5,127 nucleotides of DNA, taken from an uncultured Opitutales bacterium (GTDB taxonomy: Bacteria; Verrucomicrobiota; Verrucomicrobiia; Opitutales; UBA2995). Positions 1-5,127 of this stretch are shown here, one piece after another. Positions within the stretch are counted from its first letter, which is position 1. Each line of letters starts with the position of its first letter. Under the pieces are notes generated by a model. That model saw only the letters and a program-made list of their open reading frames with translations. It was not told where the DNA came from and searched no databases. The DNA lies in assembly GCA_937920335.1 (NCBI GenBank), contig CALGUT010000386.1:1-5127 (forward strand), given 5' to 3'. A program made the translations under genes and the position numbers.

Positions 1-209
1 CCAAGACGTTGGGCGTAGTTATGCGGTCGGTTGGCGGTCTGAGAACGTTTCGTCAGTTTTCTGGCGACGATTTTATTCAGACGTTATAAGTCGGCCGCTT
101 CTATATTAAATTACTCAAATGCGTTGGGGGATACTTAAACCTCAATAGAAGTACTATCTAGTTTTGTATTTCGTCGAAGGAATAGATCATAAGATGCGAT
201 TGCTTAAAT
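1..209. other. Downstream flank of the lyase-like gene; no supported gene
   Basis: This stretch follows the TAA stop of the large minus-strand gene. Bases 3-89 are open on the plus strand in the frame ending at TAA 87-89 (28 codons, ending ...FSGDDFIQTL). A second plus frame is open from base 2 to TAA 107-109, and a minus frame is open out through base 1. None is long enough to choose between, so the tail of a convergent gene is possible but unproven. Bases 85-105 can fold into an imperfect hairpin (arms TATAAG and CTTCTATA around TCGGCCG, with a two-base bulge), followed by an AT-rich run. It has no proper U-tract and is at best a weak terminator. Bases about 100-209 are AT-rich and look non-coding. 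I see no strong intrinsic terminator for the large gene. Confidence 0.5.
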
Positions 210-3200
210 TTAGTCGGTTAGTTCAACCGTTTGAACTCCAAAATTGACGCGGTAACCGGACGTGCTGTTGCCGGTGAGTGTAAGTGGGCTTGGTTTTTCG
301 CCTTTGTCATAGGGTACTAGGACAACGTCAAATTCACCGGTACTTTTTAGGCGTAGAATGTATTGTTGTTCGTTGAATTCAGAGGTGTTGTTTTGCGCCT
401 TGAATTGTGCCTGCTCCAATGAATTGTTCCAGTAGTGTGCGTAATGAGAAATTGCGTATTCAAAGGGATCTCTGGCGATAATAAACACCGTGAAATCTAT
501 CTTCCATTGCCCGGTGAATTCGAGTTTGTGTATGCCTGGCGAGTGTGAGTGAGCAGTCGCTGAAGACGGTGCGTAGTTACTTAGTGGAGTAGCTGCTGTT
601 TGGGTTGCCAGGGTTGGTGTTAGTATTCCGTTTGGGCTCGATACATTACCTTTGGCCATCAAGTTTATCGTAGCGATCTTGCTGTCTCCCGTCCAGTCAC
701 CGGTAAAGGTATCTCGTATTCGAAAGATCGTCGAATCTGATTCAATCTGCTTGTGTGAAATGACCTTTCGGGTCCAATAGTTGGTATCTGGTGAAGTTAG
801 TCTATGGTCAATTAGTTCAAAGGTTGATTCTGCCCAGGATACGGATTTGGAGAATGAATGATTACTGGCGATTGTTCGATCTTCACCGTTGTTCGCTCCG
901 CCATAAGTGGTATTTATTTTATAATTGCTGCTCGTCCAATTAAATGGTGCTCCTTCTTGGGAGTTAAACAGGGACTTTTCGGCGATGATAGAATTGTGGA
1001 AAGCCCGTGTTGTAATACGAGGCTGGTACTGTGATCCCCAGTCGAGGCTGAGTGGTCCGCCATTGGCGTAGATAATGTAGTTCCCCGCGTCCATGTGTCG
1101 ATGGTCGCGGTAATGTTCGCCGTTAATAAAATACAGAGCCGATTCATTATCGCCACCTGTTTGGTTGCGTAACGTTACGAGGTAGTCCTCGAGATTCTTG
1201 TCACCGATGGTGTATGGGGCTGATGGAATCGTTTCATCGATTGAAAGGCTGGTCGTTCCATTAAATTCACTGTGTATGGAGCCCCCATCCCTCCAGGCCT
1301 TGATAAGCTTGCCGGCAAGGGTATTGTTTCTCCCTTGGAAAAGACTGGCTAGAACGCCGGTTAGGCTGGCTGATTCAGTTGCGCCATCTCCTATTCCGGG
1401 GATTTTTCTTGCGGTTCCAAACCGGACTTCAGGGGGGGTTAGTAAATCTATCTGGAACTGGGCAAACGATTCGAGCTTGGGGTCGATAGTTCCGCCATCT
1501 GCTCCTGACGCTTTCAATTGTAAGAGTGTGTTCAGGGTTGGGGCCATGCTGGCGCTGATATAGTGAGGGGAGGACTCATGTGACCCATAAGTGTTTAGCA
1601 TGGCGTCAATACTGGCTTGGGTGCGAGTGATAATTGGATCAACATTTTGGGAGAACTGTGGCATTGCTCCTATGGCCAATAGCCCGAAGGTGTCTCTCGA
1701 GCTCTGGTATTGTATGGGCATGTTGGAAGTGCCCCGAGGTGTCGTAGTATTTGGCTGTAGAGGAAAGAAGTCGTCGTCATGTATCCAGTAGTAGTAGATA
1801 GCTTGTAGCTTCTTTAAAAAGGATTTCTGTTCGGCGGTAATGATTCCCGGTTGTATATCGTTCAATGCCAACAGTGTATTGATGCGCAAGGCGTCTCGCG
1901 TCATGATCAATGCTCCCTTCCAATAGTGAGTGTGTTTGGAGTAGATGCCCGCCTCGTTGTAATAATCCTTTGCCATGCGTGTTAGGCGATTTGTGAGCCC
2001 GGTTATCAGGGCAGGCATGTCGTTGGAGTCGTTGATTGCGTTCCATAAATCCCGATACGATGGGCTGGTCCGGGATGCGATGCCGTAGGGGCCATCTTTG
2101 TGTTCATTTAATGGATCCTCCTGAATGGCCTTCATGGTTCTCTCTAAACCGGCTTTTGGCAAATACATGTGCTGGAAGCCGGCCTCTGGATCAATGTAAT
2201 CTAGTTTGTAATTGAGTAGCTTGCTTAAATTCAGGCCAGAATAGATGTTCATTCTTTTCTGGATGGGTTGGTAAGCGTCAAATGCTGCAACATCTGACTT
2301 TTGACCAATAAATAATCCGAAACCAAATCGGTTACGGTCCGACCAGGTGGTATCTGGCCCGCGTCTCCTTGCCATGCATTTCAGGTAAGTATTGCCGCCG
2401 TTTGAGTAAGGCTCGAGTCCGCTGTAATGACCCCCGATGATGCGAGATGGTGGTCCGCCGAACATGCCTAGCATGTTTGCGTTGGCGGAGTCATCCTTGT
2501 CGTAAAACTGCCAATAGTAACCTGAATCCTGCTGCCAGTAATTCCAGTTAGGCATGAGTCGCCGCCCTTCGTAGCTCATGGCAGATGCGAAAGGAAGGTT
2601 CACGAATGCGTCTACTTCAGTATCTCCGCTGATCGTTCCGAGTGTGCCAGGGTGATAACCGTGGTTGATATGAGTGGTTCCGCCCATCGTGCGGTATTGA
2701 CCACGGTCCGGAACTATTCCGGTTGTCAGGGGTATCTCCCATTTAACATCGTAATCGGAATCTATTTCAACCATGATGGTGTCGTCATGAGCGAATAAAG
2801 TTATGGTGGAATTGTAATATCTCGGTGAAGACTGCTCTTGGATAGTGTAATTGATCTGAACGATGGTGCGCAACGGTCCTTCTTCGACGAAGGTGACGGT
2901 CATTTTGTCGATAGAAGATGGAGCGTAGTAATTTCCTCGGTACCGTACTTGTGCTAGATTATCACCCGTCATGGCCCAGGTGCCGTCGCGATATCGAAAT
3001 GATTGGAGTGGTGCCAGGAACTTGGTCGGATTGTCAACTTCCTTGGGGATACGGATGGCAATGCGGCTGTTTTCGAGTAGATGGTTCGTCGCCTCTTCTC
3101 TGCGGGAAATGGGTGTAAAGGTGTTTTCGAATTCTTCTGGTTGGTTGCCGGACTTGATATAAAGTGTGATTGTCTCATCGGCGCTCATGCCATTTTGAAA

Positions 3201-3908
3201 CAGTAGGAGCAGCTTGCCGTCACGACTGATTTGGTGTGGGTAATATCGGTCGTTGGCGTCGACGATATAGTAGTCTTCGGTGATGTCGGATGGATTAAAG
3301 AATGAACTGTCGAGTTCTACGAGTTGGGCTTCATGGTCAATGCCCAAAGGTTCCTTGAGGGATATTCGCTTGAGAAAGCTTGGCCGGTTGTCTATGTCGT
3401 TGGGATCAGTCCCTTCTGTTGTTTCTTCGCCGTCGCTGAAGCCATCGCCGTCTGAATCTGATGCGAGTGGGTTGGTATTCGATGTTTGTATTTCGTGAAG
3501 GGTCGAAAGGCCGTCATCATCAAAATCAGCGGTCAGGGGATCTTCGGAAGGAATGTCGGTCCAAATGAGGCGAAGGAGAGATTTTGTAAGGGGGATGGGG
3601 AGCTTGTATTCGACGAGTGAGCTTTCACCTGTTTGAATGAAATCATTGAATGTCAGCCAGTTCTCCGTGTTTGGAGAGTATTGAATGAAATAGGTTCTGT
3701 TCGCTACGCTTGCCAACTTGAGTGTTATGTTTGAACTGTCTGCTGAGATAATCGGGGACTGCTGGATGACTTGTGAGCTGAGAGGGGTATTCCCGGTTAG
3801 TAGCAGTAGGGTGGCGAATGCGATTGAAGTTCGTTGAATCGCAAAGGTTGGCCTTTCAGGTGGCGTTCGAAATATTCGAGCCCGGAGTGATTTTAGTATG
3901 TGCATCAT
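210..3908 (-). CDS. Secreted heparinase II/III-like polysaccharide lyase candidate with TSP3-type calcium-binding repeats
   Basis: A complete 1232-residue exported protein that probably cleaves an acidic polysaccharide by beta-elimination; the substrate is unknown. Visible order: basic n-region and hydrophobic core (about 27-38), cleavage near residue 45; a small beta module (about 57-118, YFIQYS...W) common in Verrucomicrobiota exoproteins; two acidic TSP3-like calcium loops (D128-E139, D151-E162) ending GTDPND; a beta-rich region (about 180-550) with an EEGPLRTIV stretch resembling lyase beta-sandwich domains; a helical region (about 560-890) fitting an alpha/alpha toroid; and a C-terminal beta-sandwich. 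H936-R-H938, D956 and H971 (in HNSIIAEK) align by spacing with the catalytic His and zinc ligands of heparinase II. Y783 (SSPHY) is the candidate catalytic tyrosine. At 1232 residues it is far longer than heparinase II, about 770. No C-terminal sorting tag or anchor is seen. The tandem ATG start lacks a Shine-Dalgarno, but no later start precedes the hydrophobic core. A neighbouring divergent esterase fits a glycan locus. Superfamily likely; exact family and activity uncertain. Confidence 0.82.
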   Translation of the reverse strand: MMHILKSLRARIFRTPPERPTFAIQRTSIAFATLLLLTGNTPLSSQVIQQSPIISADSSNITLKLASVANRTYFIQYSPNTENWLTFNDFIQTGESSLVEYKLPIPLTKSLLRLIWTDIPSEDPLTADFDDDGLSTLHEIQTSNTNPLASDSDGDGFSDGEETTEGTDPNDIDNRPSFLKRISLKEPLGIDHEAQLVELDSSFFNPSDITEDYYIVDANDRYYPHQISRDGKLLLLFQNGMSADETITLYIKSGNQPEEFENTFTPISRREEATNHLLENSRIAIRIPKEVDNPTKFLAPLQSFRYRDGTWAMTGDNLAQVRYRGNYYAPSSIDKMTVTFVEEGPLRTIVQINYTIQEQSSPRYYNSTITLFAHDDTIMVEIDSDYDVKWEIPLTTGIVPDRGQYRTMGGTTHINHGYHPGTLGTISGDTEVDAFVNLPFASAMSYEGRRLMPNWNYWQQDSGYYWQFYDKDDSANANMLGMFGGPPSRIIGGHYSGLEPYSNGGNTYLKCMARRRGPDTTWSDRNRFGFGLFIGQKSDVAAFDAYQPIQKRMNIYSGLNLSKLLNYKLDYIDPEAGFQHMYLPKAGLERTMKAIQEDPLNEHKDGPYGIASRTSPSYRDLWNAINDSNDMPALITGLTNRLTRMAKDYYNEAGIYSKHTHYWKGALIMTRDALRINTLLALNDIQPGIITAEQKSFLKKLQAIYYYWIHDDDFFPLQPNTTTPRGTSNMPIQYQSSRDTFGLLAIGAMPQFSQNVDPIITRTQASIDAMLNTYGSHESSPHYISASMAPTLNTLLQLKASGADGGTIDPKLESFAQFQIDLLTPPEVRFGTARKIPGIGDGATESASLTGVLASLFQGRNNTLAGKLIKAWRDGGSIHSEFNGTTSLSIDETIPSAPYTIGDKNLEDYLVTLRNQTGGDNESALYFINGEHYRDHRHMDAGNYIIYANGGPLSLDWGSQYQPRITTRAFHNSIIAEKSLFNSQEGAPFNWTSSNYKINTTYGGANNGEDRTIASNHSFSKSVSWAESTFELIDHRLTSPDTNYWTRKVISHKQIESDSTIFRIRDTFTGDWTGDSKIATINLMAKGNVSSPNGILTPTLATQTAATPLSNYAPSSATAHSHSPGIHKLEFTGQWKIDFTVFIIARDPFEYAISHYAHYWNNSLEQAQFKAQNNTSEFNEQQYILRLKSTGEFDVVLVPYDKGEKPSPLTLTGNSTSGYRVNFGVQTVELTD

Positions 3909-4588
3909 GGGTTTAACGAGATTTACCGGTCGGCGGGTTTAATGGGCTTACTGGCGAGTTCGAGTAGCGTCATTGTTGGATGCAAAAATTCTGGGTGAGT
4001 GAAGCCCTTACGGCGTTTCTAGGAAGGCGGAGTGGAGTGCCTGAAGGGGCTTGATTCAATTCCCCGTTGGTATCATCGGAGTTTTTACAATTTTTATTAA
4101 GGCAAAAGCTTTGCCTTGAGGGTTGTCTACCACTGTTTCATTCGGTTTGAATTTTTTCGTATGATACGGGTATTGGTTTTGTCGGCAAGGTGTTTGGTTT
4201 GTTTTTTGAGGAGTTCCGTTCCAGCCATCGAGTAGGTTTCGTTTGAGGTTTCGGTGGTAAGGCGGTGAGAATATCCACCGGCTGGGGTTGGTGAGCGCCT
4301 GTAGGCAGAGTGCATGTTCAGCTGAGGTAGATCTCTTGGTAAGTTTTTTGAATGTTCCTAGTTGTGGAACTGCCGTCGGAAATGAGTATGTATTTTTATC
4401 GTACTTGAGTTTGCGGGGTTCAAGCTGGTTGTTTAGCCACGAGATGAATCCTATTTTGGTTATATGGGACCTTGGGTTCGGCGGTCGGCTTTGGATTGCA
4501 TAGGACTCACTCTGTGTTTTTGTATTTTGATTAGTTCTTGATTATTGCAGTTGAGTTGTTGTGTGGCGTTTCTGTAGCGTCTTGGAAT
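3909..4588. other. 680-base intergenic region between divergent lyase-like and esterase genes
   Basis: This region should hold the promoters of both flanking genes, since they are transcribed away from each other. I could not identify a convincing -35/-10 pair on either strand, nor a Shine-Dalgarno before either start codon. It contains a perfect 8-bp inverted repeat at 4099-4117, a G4/C4 inverted repeat with a 12-base loop at about 4045-4064, and a possible 16-codon leader ORF at 3923-3973 on the minus strand. Two open frames of 60-70 codons lie inside (minus 4127-4315, plus 4288-4503). Both have unremarkable composition and no recognisable motif, so I do not call them genes. The plus strand is T/G-rich across about 4140-4600. 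No tRNA, riboswitch or insertion-sequence end is recognisable. The length leaves room for a small RNA or a decayed gene, but nothing shows either. Confidence 0.6.
4099..4117. repeat. Perfect 8-bp inverted repeat with 3-base loop
   Basis: The arms are AAGGCAAA and TTTGCCTT, separated by AGC. The symmetry is exact and has an AAGCTT core. An AT-rich run (TTTTTACAATTTTTATTAA) lies directly to its left at 4082-4100. It sits about 190 bases upstream of the large minus-strand gene. Neither strand places a run of T directly after the stem, so it does not fit a standard intrinsic terminator. An operator-like palindrome or an mRNA leader hairpin is possible. The repeat is observed; the role is unknown. 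Confidence 0.55.
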
Positions 4589-5127
4589 ATGTTGTGGATG
4601 TTTGGCCGTTGTAGTTTGGTGCTTGGAGCTTTCTTGTGTGTATTGTTTGTATTAGGGGTAGGAAGCCCTGGCAATTTGATCTATCATGTAGTACCTGCCA
4701 GTTGGTATTACTCGCTACTCGACTGGAAGCACGGGGATCCACAAGGTTCAAATCGTATGATTGTTCCATGGAGTGAACTGGATCGAATAAACAATTTGGC
4801 CGTGATATTTGTGATAGGTCAGTCCAATGGAGCTAATTCAGCGGAATTAAGAATGTCTGCCAGGCATGATTCAGTATACTACTTGAAAGGAAAGAAGCTA
4901 ACCCGAGCTCTTGATCCCTTACCTGGATCGACTGGAGAAGGAGGTAGTCCCTGGCCTCTTGTGGGCGATAATTTCCTTAAACTTGGAGTTTTTGATGGAG
5001 TTATTTTTGTCGGTTGTTCTGTCGGTGGTAGTTCTGTCGGTCATTGGGTTCCTGACGGGAAGTTGCACAGTGTATTAGTGAAACGGCTTCGTGATTTAAG
5101 AAAGGTAGGCCTTGAGCCTTCCCATGT
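4589..5127 (+). CDS. SGNH-type carbohydrate O-acylesterase, SASA / sialate O-acetylesterase-like (3' end outside window)
   Basis: The first 179 codons of a gene that continues past the window edge. Residues about 8-25 form a hydrophobic signal peptide or anchor after W3/R7, so the enzyme probably acts in the periplasm or at the envelope. The catalytic domain begins at about residue 70: a beta strand (LAVIFVI) leads into G77-Q-S79-N, the block I motif of SGNH hydrolases, with S79 the expected nucleophile. Next come DPLPGSTGEGGSPW (109-122) and a second strand entering a glycine-rich block, VGCSVGGSSVGHW (141-153), as in SASA-domain esterases. The text stops at GLEPSH plus GT-, just where the family usually has a W-x-Q-G-E block, so the Asp/His of the triad is not visible. 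The family removes acyl groups, typically acetyl, from sugars. The ATG at 4589 was chosen because it precedes the hydrophobic segment; ATG 4598 is equally possible, and neither has a clear Shine-Dalgarno. The nearest upstream in-frame stop is TAG at 4532. Confidence 0.85.
   Translation, partial: MLWMFGRCSLVLGAFLCVLFVLGVGSPGNLIYHVVPASWYYSLLDWKHGDPQGSNRMIVPWSELDRINNLAVIFVIGQSNGANSAELRMSARHDSVYYLKGKKLTRALDPLPGSTGEGGSPWPLVGDNFLKLGVFDGVIFVGCSVGGSSVGHWVPDGKLHSVLVKRLRDLRKVGLEPSH

Noticed and set aside
3..89. 28-codon plus-strand open tail, possibly the C-terminus of a convergent gene
   Set aside because: Two other frames over the same bases are equally open, so the real frame, if any, cannot be chosen from so short a stretch.
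1432..1438. Run of seven G (seven C in the coding strand) as a possible phase-variation slip site
   Set aside because: The run is short, encodes an ordinary T-P-P stretch, and the frame is intact on both sides. Known slip tracts are usually longer.
1198..1563. 121-codon plus-strand frame and other open frames inside the large gene
   Set aside because: They are antisense or shifted shadows of the large coding region, whose frame carries a signal peptide, ordered domains and active-site motifs.
4045..4064. GGGG...CCCC inverted repeat around CTTGATTCAATT as a terminator
   Set aside because: It has only four GC pairs, a 12-base loop and no adjacent T-run, and lies upstream of the minus-strand gene rather than after a gene.
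4127..4315. 62-codon minus-strand open frame ending just before the palindrome
   Set aside because: It has no recognisable motif, no ribosome binding site and low-complexity K/T/R-rich composition typical of the reverse of a T/G-rich non-coding stretch. Its position before the hairpin is suggestive but the hairpin lacks a T-run.
4288..4503. 71-codon plus-strand open frame
   Set aside because: It needs a non-ATG start, shows no domain or signal pattern, and ends 85 bases before the esterase start. It is likely chance.
4520..4547. Possible promoter TTGTAT / TATTGC (17-base spacing) for the esterase
   Set aside because: The -10 element matches only three of six consensus bases, and such matches are common in T-rich DNA.
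4542..4769. 75-codon minus-strand frame over the esterase 5' end
   Set aside because: It is antisense to a frame with a clear signal peptide and G-Q-S-N motif, and has no motif of its own.

Overview
The window looks like chromosome from a Verrucomicrobiota-type bacterium, perhaps of the marine Opitutae/Puniceicoccales kind. This is an inference. The main clues are a very large secreted protein that joins a 'Y-x-[IV]-Q-x-S...W' beta module, acidic TSP3-type calcium loops and a polysaccharide-lyase-like body, together with the absence of clear Shine-Dalgarno sequences and a moderate GC content. No marker gene settles the taxonomy.

Layout: positions 1-209 are the downstream flank of the large gene and hold no gene I can support. 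Positions 210-3908 (minus strand) encode one complete 1232-residue exported protein with the signature of the heparinase II/III-like superfamily: a presumed alpha-helical toroid followed by a beta-sandwich carrying an H-x-H...D...H set. Positions 3909-4588 are a 680-base gap between divergent genes. It contains a perfect 8-bp inverted repeat and a tiny possible leader ORF, but no convincing gene. Positions 4589-5127 (plus strand) hold the first 179 codons of an SGNH-type esterase of the SASA / sialate O-acetylesterase-like kind. It has a signal peptide or membrane anchor and a G-Q-S-N nucleophile block, and it is cut by the window edge.

How they may work together: a secreted lyase and an envelope or periplasmic carbohydrate O-acylesterase, transcribed divergently from one intergenic region, suggest a locus acting on an acylated (probably acetylated) acidic polysaccharide. 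The esterase would remove ester groups and the lyase would cleave the chain. The esterase subfamily may instead belong to glycan biosynthesis or modification, so the pairing is a hypothesis. The substrate cannot be read from the sequence. I see no mobile element, CRISPR array, tRNA or rRNA, and no clearly novel multi-gene system. The most unusual item is the domain architecture of the large protein.
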